Source of the DNA: an uncultured Oscillospiraceae bacterium
Lineage (GTDB): Bacteria; Bacillota; Clostridia; UBA1212; SIG427
Reading direction: 5' to 3'
DNA length: 37,294 bases
Assembly: GCA_902465325.1 (NCBI GenBank)
Contig: CABQMV010000002.1
Coordinates: forward strand, 1 to 37,294
In this document: positions 28,780-36,471 of the stretch, in pieces
Numbering within the stretch: position 1 is the stretch's first letter
How the letters are laid out: each line of letters opens with the position of its first letter
Translations under genes and position numbers: made by a program
The notes under the pieces: model-generated
Told to the model about the DNA's origin: nothing
The model's input: only the letters and a program-made list of their open reading frames with translations
Databases searched by the model: none

Positions 28780-29980
28780 AGCACTTTCCAAACAGTTTTT
28801 TGGCGCAAAGTATGAGAGCGCCAGAAAAAGCCTGCTGGCCGCGGTTATCCTGTTTATCGCGGTTTATGCGGCTGAATTTCGAGTTGAAATTGCGCCGTTT
28901 ATTCTCTACCTGACTTCAACCTTTTTTACCGCCGGTATCATGTGGCAGATGCTTACCGGGCGGCGGCACATGGAAATAATGCAGGGGATGTTTATGCTCC
29001 CCTTTGATAACCGCAGCTTTGTCTTTTCCTATGTACTGGTGCTGGGAGCGCACACTCTGATTACAAAAACATTGCTGATCTGGGCGCTGTTTTTTGCTGT
29101 CGCCTCATGGAGCGCAGGGGAAATCACGCTTGCGGTCTTATGCGGCTGTATGGCGTGCGCGGTGACGGCGGCGGGGTATCGGATGTGCCGGAGAGGTCTT
29201 GCTGCTCTGCCGATCCTTTGGGCCGCTGGCATTTTGGCCGTAATCGTGCTGGCACGCCAGTGGGCGGCGGTACTGGCCGTGTCAATGACAAGCCTTGCGG
29301 TTGCGGCGCTGTATCTGGTGTTTGCAGATGCCTATGACTTTTACAGTGCAGCCGTTGCAAAAAGAACTGTCCGGCATAAAGGCCGCGTCGGAAGTGTGTT
29401 CGTTTACCTGACACGCTATCTGATGGCAAACAAGAGTTATCTAATCAATACCGTGGGCTTGTGTGCGATTGCCTGCTTTTTGCCTCTGCTGTTCGGTGAA
29501 TTTCAAGGACTGAATATGTTTCCTATCGGCCTTGCGATCCTTTGTTTGAACACCCCAATCTGTACGCTGCTATCCTGCGACCCGGATTTGGAACAGGCGA
29601 TCCGTATGCTGCCCGGACAAGCGGGACGATTTTGCCGGAAGTATTGTCTGTTTATCTTTGCAGTCAACAGCATTGTCGCCAGTATTTACCTTTGCAGTTG
29701 GCAGATCGTAAACGACGATTTTAACTTTGTCCATGTGGGGACGCTTCTTATATTCGCCCTGCAAAGCGCCATTTTGTCGGTTATTCTGGAATGGAAGCAT
29801 CCAATCCGTGATTGGAAAACAGAAAGCGATTTGTGGCATCATCCCCGCAAATATCTTGTTCCGCTGATTATGCTGCTGGTTGCAGCATTTGTAGGCACGT
29901 GGACGTTGGCCCTTTGGATATGTGCTGCTGTTTTGCTGATGGAGTGCTGTGTTTTGTTTTTTGTTACAAGGAGAGGTTGA
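28763..29980 (+). CDS. ABC transporter permease, multi-pass membrane protein
   Basis: A 405-aa protein with about ten to twelve hydrophobic helices over its whole length and short cytoplasmic loops, the longer ones near residues 205-215 and 345-360 (EWKHPIRDWKTESDLWHHPR). No extracellular domain or protease motif is visible. Position and overlap with the ATPase gene make it the membrane partner. Sequence outside the helices gives no family I recognise with confidence; EcsB-like or ABC-2-like export permeases are possible. Confidence 0.8.
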   Translation: MKNTIKALSKQFFGAKYESARKSLLAAVILFIAVYAAEFRVEIAPFILYLTSTFFTAGIMWQMLTGRRHMEIMQGMFMLPFDNRSFVFSYVLVLGAHTLITKTLLIWALFFAVASWSAGEITLAVLCGCMACAVTAAGYRMCRRGLAALPILWAAGILAVIVLARQWAAVLAVSMTSLAVAALYLVFADAYDFYSAAVAKRTVRHKGRVGSVFVYLTRYLMANKSYLINTVGLCAIACFLPLLFGEFQGLNMFPIGLAILCLNTPICTLLSCDPDLEQAIRMLPGQAGRFCRKYCLFIFAVNSIVASIYLCSWQIVNDDFNFVHVGTLLIFALQSAILSVILEWKHPIRDWKTESDLWHHPRKYLVPLIMLLVAAFVGTWTLALWICAAVLLMECCVLFFVTRRG

Positions 29981-29982
29981 CA

Positions 29983-30204
29983 ATGAAAAATTCAAAGTGT
30001 TGTCCGAAGTGCCATTCGGAGAATATTGTGCGAGTGCCGGATAATCCTGCTCGATACGCCAGCGGAAACAATATCTATACCACAAACATGACCTTATTTG
30101 GGAAAATTCCCGTGATCCGCTATGTTTGCTGTAACTGCGGTTATGTAGAAAATTGGGTGGAAAACCGGCATGAATTGGTCGAGATCAAAAAGACATTCGG
30201 ATAA
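29983..30204 (+). CDS. small zinc-ribbon protein, 73 aa
   Basis: Two CxxC knuckles, CCPKCHSENI near the N-terminus and CCNCGYVENW near residue 53, form a probable four-Cys zinc ribbon around a central segment NPARYASGNN...MTLFGK. The ATG has AAGGAGAGG upstream and starts two bases after the permease stop. Function is unknown. It may bind nucleic acid or act as a redox or metal sensor for the cassette. Confidence 0.75.
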   Translation: MKNSKCCPKCHSENIVRVPDNPARYASGNNIYTTNMTLFGKIPVIRYVCCNCGYVENWVENRHELVEIKKTFG

Positions 30205-30215
30205 GGAGGTGTTGC

Positions 30216-30530
30216 ATGAGTTGGGACATTGAAGTACACGAAAAAGTATATCAGCGTCTTGCTAATGAGATATTCTTTCGTATTTTGCGCGGAGAGTATG
30301 CGTTGGGAGCCAAGCTACCATCTTACATAGACTTTGCAAAAGAGGCGGGGAGCAGCCCGGAAACAGTCAGAAAAGCAATCCGGGAACTACAACAGCAGGG
30401 AGTGGTTGAAAAGACGCGACAAGGTTATTTTGTAACTTCGGATGAGGCTACGGTAACGGCGTTCCGGGAACGATACCTTGCCTCTGTGGAGAAGGAATAT
30501 CAAAATGCAAGGGGAAAAGTAGAAACCTAA
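30216..30530 (+). CDS. GntR-family transcriptional regulator, YtrA-like short form
   Basis: A 104-aa protein that is mostly a winged helix: YQRLANEIFFRILRGEYALG, KLPSYIDFAKEAGSSPETVR (recognition region) and LQQQGVVEKTRQGYFV, followed by a short helix (ERYLASVEKEYQNARG) for dimerisation. YtrA-type regulators control ABC transporter operons in Firmicutes (family knowledge) and often sit in the same operon, as here. AAGGAGG precedes the ATG. It closes the cassette, giving it a second regulator besides the two-component pair. Confidence 0.88.
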   Translation: MSWDIEVHEKVYQRLANEIFFRILRGEYALGAKLPSYIDFAKEAGSSPETVRKAIRELQQQGVVEKTRQGYFVTSDEATVTAFRERYLASVEKEYQNARGKVET

Positions 30531-30546
30531 AAACATAACATACAGT

Positions 30547-30589
30547 CTGCCCCGCCCAACGGGGAAAAGAAAAAACCGTTGCGGGGCAG
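30547..30589 (+). terminator. GC-rich hairpin after the GntR gene
   Basis: CTGCCCCGC (30547-30555) pairs with GCGGGGCAG (30581-30589), and AACGG (30558-30562) with CCGTT (30576-30580), around an A-rich loop. It lacks a U-tract (TGCTTTCGTG follows), so it may be weak as a terminator. Confidence 0.5.
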
Positions 30590-31589
30590 GTGCTTTCGTG
30601 CGCTCATTTCACAGTTTTACCCTGACGGCGGTTTTGAAACACAATTCAAGGCCGCCGTTCTTTATGCCCTCATATCATCTCAAATTGAGGGCACACAGGC
30701 AACACTTGAAGATGTATTGGATCCGCTGATTGAAAAGAATGCAAATCAAAATGTCGCTGATGTTGTTAACTATATTAAAGCTACGGAGTTTGCACTTGAA
30801 AGAATGAATGAACTTCCCATTTGTAACAGGCTTATTAAAGAAACACATGCAGTCCTAATGTCAGGTATTCGCGGGCAAGAGAAAAATCCCGGTGAGTTCA
30901 GAACTTCGCAGAATTGGATCGGTGCAGCAGGATCATCTCTTAAAAACGCAAGATACATTCCGCCGAATCCTGAGGACATGATCGAATCTATGTCTAATTT
31001 AGAAAAATACATCAATTCAGATGATTCATTGGATCTGCTTGTGCAGGCTTCATTACTTCACTATCAATTTGAAACAATTCACCCTTTCCTTGACGGTAAT
31101 GGTCGTGTGGGCAGATTGTTGATTACTCTGTTTTTGATAGAGAAAAAAGTATTAAGCTCACCGGCGTTGTATATATCGTATTATCTTAAGAAAAACCGTA
31201 TCGAGTATTATGACCGTATGAGTGAAGTTCGTAACAAAGATAATTACGAACAGTGGATCAAGTTCTTCTTAAATGCTGTCAAAGAATCTGCAGAAGAGTC
31301 TATTAATACCATTAAGAAACTTTCAGACTTGCACGATAAAAATGTTGAGAAGATAAAAGCGATGGGCAGAGCATCTAAAAATGCAAGAGCGGTTTTTGAT
31401 TACCTTGAGCAAAACCCGATTATCGATATCGGTAAAACTGCGGAAGAGTTGAACTTGGCTTTCAGTACAGTTTCTCTTGCAGTTAATCATTTGGTAGATG
31501 CAGGAATTCTTGTGCAAACAAACAACGCAAACCGCAACCGTGTATTTGCGTATGAAGATTATCTTGAGATATTGAGAAAGGATACGTAA
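30579..31589 (+). pseudogene. Fic-family AMP-transferase, 5'-truncated by the neighbouring cassette
   Basis: The open frame encodes the Fic core HPFLDGNGRVGRLL (HxFxDGNGRxxR), the class II inhibitory motif SSQIEG, and a C-terminal winged helix (IGKTAEELNLAFSTVSLAVN). Fic enzymes modify target proteins with AMP. Homology starts near 30651 (FKAAVLYALISSQIEG); the usual 80 or so N-terminal Fic_N residues are missing. The upstream frame reads through two hairpins with only a TTG start (30579) and no ribosome binding site. The gene is more AT-rich than its left neighbours. It is probably inactive or expressed poorly, although every catalytic residue remains. Confidence 0.75.
30625..30658 (+). terminator. 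second hairpin at the cassette/Fic junction
   Basis: ACGGCGG-TT-TTGAA (30625-30638) pairs with TTCAA-GG-CCGCCGT (30645-30658), including two G-U pairs, around a 6-nt loop, followed by TCTTTAT. It lies exactly where Fic homology begins, so it is probably the end of the incoming DNA. Confidence 0.5.
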
Positions 31590-31609
31590 GATATAAAGGA
31601 GAACGATAG

Positions 31610-32055
31610 ATGATTTTAGAAGAGTTGGCATTTGATTTTAGAAATGCTATTGAGGCTGCTAAAGCTAATAACGAACAAGGTTCTTTTTTAGAAAGTTTCC
31701 TACGGGACAATGCGGTCATACGAGTGATATGCTGGCTCAGTACCTTATAGATCATAACTTTGGACCAGTCACTTATGTAAACGGTACTTATTATGGTAAT
31801 GAATGGGACAATTGCTATTCGCATACATGGCTTGTCGTAAATGAAAAGATTATAGATATTACTGGAGATCAATTCAGATATTACGACGAGCCATTAAGAA
31901 ACATTGTACCTGTATATGTTGGCCCAACAAACAAGTTTTACGAATTATTTGAGATTGCTCCAAGCGGCAAGCATAAGCATTATGGTTTAAATGATCGGTG
32001 GATTAATTATCAAGAACTATGTGAATGGTATAAGGCCATATTGATGTATTTATAA
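31610..32055 (+). pseudogene. transglutaminase/cysteine-protease-like gene with a frameshift
   Basis: ATG 31610 with AAAGGAG upstream opens MILEELAFDFRNAIEAAKAN...SFLESF, then near 31696-31704 the frame must move by one base to continue GQCGHTSDMLAQYLIDHNFG, NCYSHTWLVVNEKIIDITGD and so on to the stop at 32055. One added base gives a 148-aa protein. A Cys (QCGHTSD), His (SHTWLV) and Asp (DITGDQF) in this order look like a papain/transglutaminase-type triad. It lies 21 nt after the Fic gene, so the two probably formed an operon. The lesion may be real or a sequencing error. Confidence 0.65.
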
Positions 32056-32082
32056 TATTTAAATAAGAGCAACTAACCTAAA

Positions 32083-32107
32083 GCATCGTTTTCACGGTGC
32101 CTTTATT
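32083..32107 (+). terminator. terminator after the frameshifted protease-like gene
   Basis: GCATCGT (32083-32089) pairs with ACGGTGC (32094-32100, one G-U pair) around a 4-nt loop, followed by CTTTATTTAT. Confidence 0.6.
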
Positions 32108-32282
32108 TATGTCTATTTTGTGCCCACAAAAAGCCGATAAAACGCCTACTATTAGCCGATGACATTAGAAAACTATTGATATATAATAGTTATTGAGGAA
32201 AAGTATAATTTGAAGAAAATTTTTAGAAATGATTATATTTTGGTTTTTATATACGTGTTTATATAAAGAACGGACAAACTAT
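32108..32282. other. AT-rich gap in the decayed region
   Basis: No gene found. It contains a small inverted repeat, AACTATT (32171-32177) with AATAGTT (32185-32191), and otherwise AT-rich sequence. Confidence 0.4.
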
Positions 32283-32527
32283 ATGCAGGAGTTAGAAAAA
32301 TGCACGAAAAAGAATTTTATAAATTTACCGGCAGGAAAAGATTGATCATAAAAATGAACTGATTAAAAGCGGTATACATCATGTGACACTTCAAAACTTG
32401 CCGTCGGATTTCTATAGAATGAGCAAAAGTCAAAAAAAAATTGGCGGAACATGCTACTGACAGCATAATTGCAGATATGTACAACCTCTCAAAATATGAA
32501 ATCAGGAAAAGCTGTCGTGATTTTTGA
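32283..32527 (+). pseudogene. decayed gene of unknown function
   Basis: A reading frame beginning MQELEKCTKKNFINLPAGK is broken near 32340, then resumes as IDHKNELIKSGIHHVTLQNL and continues PSDFYRMSKSQK. It is broken again in a run of nine A (32432-32440), after which it reads LAEHATDSIIADMYNLSKYE and IRKSCRDF to a stop at 32525-32527. Dropping one A from the run joins the last two parts. The last part looks helix-turn-helix-like. I do not recognise the family. Confidence 0.5.
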
Positions 32528-32651
32528 CTTGAGAAAATGAGGCGGTTGCGGCGTTGAAAAAATCCTGAAAATCGTGACAAACGAGTATAATAATGGCAAT
32601 ATTCCATATACTAACCCCACACCATTAAATAGTGAAAGGGAGTTAATATAT

Positions 32652-33200
32652 ATGAAAGCAACTGGTATTGTCAGAAGAATAGACGATTTAGGGCGAGTCG
32701 TAATCCCAAAGGAAATTCGGCGAACTCTTCATATAAGAGAGGGAGACCCTCTTGAAATTTTTACAATGGAGGACGGTTCTATCATTTTAAAAAAGTATTC
32801 GGCGCTGGGCGAGCTCACAGACTTTGCCTCCGGATATGCGGAAAGCCTGGCAAAAGCCAGCGGCCATCCCACCTTTATAACCGACAGAGATTCCATTGTA
32901 GCAGTGTCAGGCGCTTCCAAAAGAGATTTCCTCTCAAAGAGAATCAGCAGAAAGCTGGAAAATCTTATGGAAGAAAGAAGCACAGTCGTTGTAAAATCTA
33001 AGAGTGAAGGCCCCATTCCCATTGTAGAGGATGATGAGCACAGCTATTCCTCTCAGGTCATTACCCCTATTGTAGTACACGGGGATGCCATCGGTTCCGT
33101 TATTATTTTTGAAGACGAGGGAAAAAATGCCCTGGGAGAGCTGGAAAAAAAATTAACGCAGACTGCAGCCGGTGTTTTAGAAAAACAGCTGGAAAATTAA
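32652..33200 (+). CDS. spoVT: stage V sporulation regulator SpoVT
   Basis: A 182-aa transcription factor with an AbrB/MazE-type swapped-hairpin DNA-binding domain (MKATGIVRRIDDLGRVVIPK followed by EIRRTLHIREGDPLEIF) and a C-terminal GAF-like domain (about 55-180). In Bacillus it acts in the forespore with sigma-G to tune late genes. GGGAG lies nine bases before ATG 32652; the frame extends upstream but starts in pseudogene DNA. I see no clear sigma-G promoter in the 120 bases upstream. Core synteny resumes here (spoVT, foldase-like genes, mazG). Confidence 0.95.
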   Translation: MKATGIVRRIDDLGRVVIPKEIRRTLHIREGDPLEIFTMEDGSIILKKYSALGELTDFASGYAESLAKASGHPTFITDRDSIVAVSGASKRDFLSKRISRKLENLMEERSTVVVKSKSEGPIPIVEDDEHSYSSQVITPIVVHGDAIGSVIIFEDEGKNALGELEKKLTQTAAGVLEKQLEN

Positions 33201-33224
33201 AAGGTTTGTGCATAGCAGGTATAC

Positions 33225-33261
33225 AAACAGCGCGGCTCTTTTACCGGAGACCGCGCTGTTT
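33225..33261. terminator. terminator between convergent spoVT and lipoprotein gene
   Basis: A perfect 11-bp stem, AAACAGCGCGG (33225-33235) with CCGCGCTGTTT (33251-33261), has a 15-nt loop. It is placed between the spoVT stop (33200) and the lipoprotein stop (33263). U-tracts are short on both strands (TTTATC and TTTGTA). Confidence 0.7.
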
Positions 33262-33262
33262 A

Positions 33263-34450
33263 TCATTCAGGCATACTTTCATCCATAATCCGGACAGCAT
33301 TTGTTCTGTCAAAATCTTTTAATTCATAGGACTCCTGTGCAAGAAGGCCGTCTAAATACTCATCCAGCCGCTCTGCTTTACAGGCCTGCCCTACTGCCTG
33401 ATAAACCTCATTGTCCTCATCTTCTCCATATTCCTGAATTCCTTCGCACATTAAAAGATAAATCCCATCGGCCGTTTTTACCGTCTCAATCTTTCCGTGC
33501 TTAGAAAAAAGGCTTTCCTCTGTCTGACTATACGCCCACCTTTTTACTTCCTCCGGTACCATGTAAGTATCGGAAGTAACCTCCACAATGCCCTTTGTTT
33601 CTGCCAGGCGCGGGTCTTCATTGAGTGCCCTGGCCAGATTGGCAATATGCTCCGGACGCTGATTCATAAGCTTCCTGACTGTCTCTGCCTGACTTTCCTC
33701 CTTAACATATACAGCCCTCACTGTCACAATCCGGAAGGCATCTCTGTGTTCCTGATAGTACTGAGCAAAATCCCTGTTATCACTGGTATCCCGGTAGAAC
33801 CATCTGCTGGCATAATCCGAAGCAAGAGCGTGAATTTTCATATATTCTACGGATTCCATAACATTACAGCCTGCCATCCATCTCATAGCGGCATCCGGAC
33901 CGGTAATAAAATCCACGCTGTCCTTTAGCTTACTGTAGTATTGAATACCGTAATTCTTCCACCGATCTGTTATATTTTTAATGTTTTTTTCTGAAAGGTG
34001 CAGCCCGTTAGCAGTAGCCTCCGCATACATGACCAGCATCCGCATACACTCTTGCAGCGCCTCCTCCTGCAGCTGCTCCCGGATATTTCTTCCCGTAATG
34101 GAATCCGTTTCCAACAGAAGATTTTTTGCAAAGCTGTTGAATTCCGTTACTGACCAGTCACTGTCATAATCATGCTGCCGCTTTACAAATTCGTCCACTA
34201 CTGCCCGATAGGTACTGGCCAGGTAATAGTTATACAGTTTTATTTCTCCCAGAAAACCAAAAGAATCCGTTCCCGGCTCCTCATAGACAAATGTATCAGC
34301 GGCCTGATCTCCCGCCGCCGGAGCGGCAGAACTCCCGGGGGACGCTGTGGCAGTCGGATTTCCTGTCCCGGTGGGAACGGCAGCCTGTTCTTTTGCACAC
34401 CCGGAAAGGAAAATACAGAGGATAACAACACAAAGCATCCGTTTCTTCAT
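33263..34450 (-). CDS. PrsA/SurA-like foldase lipoprotein
   Basis: A 395-aa lipoprotein: signal peptide with lipobox LSGC (Cys18), a Pro/Thr/Ala-rich linker (about 20-55), an alpha-helical chaperone-like region (about 65-240) and a C-terminal parvulin-like segment (about 240-350; FRIVTVRAVYVKEESQAETV, GIYLLMCEGIQEYGE). Such proteins fold secreted proteins outside the membrane and may have peptidyl-prolyl isomerase activity; the rotamase core is divergent, so I am unsure of catalysis. Its ATG overlaps the stop of the upstream fusion gene by one base. The final segment (YELKDFDRTNAVRIMDE) resembles that protein's end (YEPRSFDRTRAVLLVKE), so the pair arose by duplication. Confidence 0.8.
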   Translation of the reverse strand: MKKRMLCVVILCIFLSGCAKEQAAVPTGTGNPTATASPGSSAAPAAGDQAADTFVYEEPGTDSFGFLGEIKLYNYYLASTYRAVVDEFVKRQHDYDSDWSVTEFNSFAKNLLLETDSITGRNIREQLQEEALQECMRMLVMYAEATANGLHLSEKNIKNITDRWKNYGIQYYSKLKDSVDFITGPDAAMRWMAGCNVMESVEYMKIHALASDYASRWFYRDTSDNRDFAQYYQEHRDAFRIVTVRAVYVKEESQAETVRKLMNQRPEHIANLARALNEDPRLAETKGIVEVTSDTYMVPEEVKRWAYSQTEESLFSKHGKIETVKTADGIYLLMCEGIQEYGEDEDNEVYQAVGQACKAERLDEYLDGLLAQESYELKDFDRTNAVRIMDESMPE

Positions 34451-35739
34451 TATTCTCTGCCCTCCAGAAACTCCTTCACCAACAGGACCGCTCTGGTTCG
34501 GTCAAAGGATCGGGGTTCATATTCTTCCCTTGAGGCAATTTCAGCCTTATAATCGGACAGCATTTTCTCTTTCATGGCTTTCAATACCGCCTCCTGTATC
34601 ACCTGACTGGTCTCATAGTCTCGCTCTCCCTGACAGATCAGAATATAGTAGCCGTCGTCCTCCGCAAAGCGCATTGTGGGTTCTTCTGTACTGTGAGAGC
34701 TGCCGTGCGCCTGAATCCATTCTTTTAAGCACTGAGGCAGCGCTTCATCAGAAACGCAAAGGTCAGAAAAGCCGTTATCAGTAAGAACGTCCGAATCCTC
34801 CGACCAGCCTCTGGCAAGAACCTCAAAGGGGTAGGTCTGCTGTTTCACCATATTCAGAACCTCTTCTGCCAGTCCCTGATTGCTTTCTCCCTGGGAATTT
34901 TCTGCCGGAATATAAATTTTCCCTGCACGGCAGGTTTTAAACTGCTCCAAATGAGTCTGGTAAAATGCCTCCTGCTCCTCCCCACTGGGATTATATGCCG
35001 CCAGAAGCTGCTCCGCATACTTCTCCCCAGGCTGGAGCATTCTTAAATATCTTTTATATTCCTTGTGATTCATGCCGGTCAGCCGAATACAGATTTCATC
35101 CCAGCTGTTAATATCTTCATTTTGAGCCAGCGCCAGATTGGAAACAATTCTTTCATTGACGGAAGCAGACAGCTCCTCCTGATCCAGTGCCGTCATAGTC
35201 AAGCCCGCAGCATAGCCCATATCATACATTGCGGCAACCTCCCGGCAGATGCCGATGGCCCTGTCCATAACCCGGTCAAAATTCTCTCCCAGCCACAGCT
35301 CCGAATACTGTCCGTCTGACAGCTCCTGTGCGGCCATAGAAAAAAAATAGCAAAACTGTTCATCATATATCGTACGGGTGCCCACAAGGGCAATATAGCT
35401 CTCTCCCGCCTCTATAAAGGCAGCTTCCTCAGGCTCCGTCTGATTTTTCTGACAGCCGGACAAACCACCGAGCCCAATAAAAAAAGCCAGTAGAAGAGAG
35501 GTAATAAGCCGGTACATCTGAGCGGCACCGCTTTTTTTTACATTCTCCTCTACAGACAATATCTCAAAACGGGTGCTCCCCCCCGCAAACTCCACCTGCA
35601 CAATGTCTCCAGGCTTTACAGCTGTTCCTGCCTTGGCCGTCTTGCCGTTGACACTGACACGGCCGTTGTCGCAGGCCTCATTGGCCACCGTTCTTCGCTT
35701 AATTACACGGGAAACCTTTAAAAACTTATCCAGTCTCAT
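34450..35739 (-). CDS. fusion of S4-domain RNA-binding protein (RlbP) and PrsA/SurA-like lipoprotein
   Basis: A 429-aa single frame. Residues 1-75 are an S4 domain of the RlbP/Hsp15 type (MRLDKFLKVSRVIKRRTVAN, ACDNGRVSVNGKTAKAGTAV), which in relatives binds stalled 50S-nascent-chain complexes and is a complete 75-85-aa protein. It runs without a stop into a hydrophobic segment with lipobox GLSGC (Cys96), then a SurA/PrsA-like ectodomain like the downstream gene. Met75 (35515-35517) could be an internal start, but no Shine-Dalgarno precedes it. ATG 35739 has GGAG eight bases upstream and is two bases from the mazG stop. Domain topology is discussed in the findings. Confidence 0.82.
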   Translation of the reverse strand: MRLDKFLKVSRVIKRRTVANEACDNGRVSVNGKTAKAGTAVKPGDIVQVEFAGGSTRFEILSVEENVKKSGAAQMYRLITSLLLAFFIGLGGLSGCQKNQTEPEEAAFIEAGESYIALVGTRTIYDEQFCYFFSMAAQELSDGQYSELWLGENFDRVMDRAIGICREVAAMYDMGYAAGLTMTALDQEELSASVNERIVSNLALAQNEDINSWDEICIRLTGMNHKEYKRYLRMLQPGEKYAEQLLAAYNPSGEEQEAFYQTHLEQFKTCRAGKIYIPAENSQGESNQGLAEEVLNMVKQQTYPFEVLARGWSEDSDVLTDNGFSDLCVSDEALPQCLKEWIQAHGSSHSTEEPTMRFAEDDGYYILICQGERDYETSQVIQEAVLKAMKEKMLSDYKAEIASREEYEPRSFDRTRAVLLVKEFLEGRE

Positions 35740-35741
35740 AG

Positions 35742-36386
35742 TCAAGTCTCCTTTAACAGAGCCGTTTCACAGTCCACCCCGGCTTCCTCTGCCTTCGCAC
35801 AGATGGAATACAGAAGGCAGCTTACCTGTCCGGGATCACTGTAATCAATGGCCGGTAAAATATCCTCTCTTATCTTGTCGTCCTTTTCTCCGGCCTTTCT
35901 TAATTTCCGGGCCCTTTTCGCAGCGCGCATAAGAGCAGGAAAACAGTTTGGAATATCTGCAATTTCCTCCCAGACATCAGAAAAGCCCTTCTCTTTTTTC
36001 TTCATTTCCTCCCAGTTATGAAGAGCCTGCCCGGCATCCTGAGCCACCGCATCTCCAAATACGTGCGAGTGCCTGAACAGCATTTTTCTGGCACAGCCGT
36101 CTGTAATATCGTGAAAGCCGTACAAGCCCTCTTCCTCTCCCAGAATGCTGTGAAAAATAACCTGCAAAAGCACGTCTCCCAGCTCCTCTACCAGCTTATC
36201 ACGGCTTCCCTTTTCAATAGCATCTACAGCCTCATAGGCCTCCTCTATCATAGGCTTAATCAGACTCTCATGGGTCTGGGCTCTGTCCCAGGGACAGCCC
36301 TCCGGAGAACGGAGCAGCTTAATAATTTCATACAGCTCCGAAAAGGTATATTTCTCATTTTCACTTTTTCTGTGAACCGGTATCAT
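35742..36386 (-). CDS. mazG: nucleoside triphosphate pyrophosphohydrolase MazG
   Basis: Hydrolyses (d)NTPs to NMPs and pyrophosphate, house-cleaning damaged nucleotides. The 214-aa protein begins with the MazG core: IKLLRSPEGCPWDRAQTHES, MIEEAYEAVDAIEKG (ExxE metal ligands), LVEELGDVLLQVIFHS (ExxD), and then RHSHVFGD and NWEEMKKKEKG. It has one and a partial MazG repeat. It is first in the operon with the S4/lipoprotein fusion and the second lipoprotein, and has a near-consensus promoter overlapping that of divergent tadA. Confidence 0.95.
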   Translation of the reverse strand: MIPVHRKSENEKYTFSELYEIIKLLRSPEGCPWDRAQTHESLIKPMIEEAYEAVDAIEKGSRDKLVEELGDVLLQVIFHSILGEEEGLYGFHDITDGCARKMLFRHSHVFGDAVAQDAGQALHNWEEMKKKEKGFSDVWEEIADIPNCFPALMRAAKRARKLRKAGEKDDKIREDILPAIDYSDPGQVSCLLYSICAKAEEAGVDCETALLKET

Positions 36387-36400
36387 ATTAAATCAACCCC

Positions 36401-36429
36401 TTGCTTTAACCCGGGTATTATAGCATAAT
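36401..36429 (+). promoter_or_regulatory. tadA promoter
   Basis: Plus strand: -35 TTGCTT (36401-36406), 17-bp spacer, -10 CATAAT (36424-36429). Confidence 0.6.
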
Positions 36430-36445
36430 AGTGAAAGGAAAGCAA
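36417..36445 (-). promoter_or_regulatory. mazG operon promoter
   Basis: Minus strand: -35 TTGCTT (36440-36445), 17-bp spacer, -10 TATAAT (36417-36422). It overlaps the divergent tadA promoter, so polymerase can occupy only one at a time. Confidence 0.75.
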
Positions 36446-36471
36446 TTTGCGAAAGGCTGTGACCATTTTCC

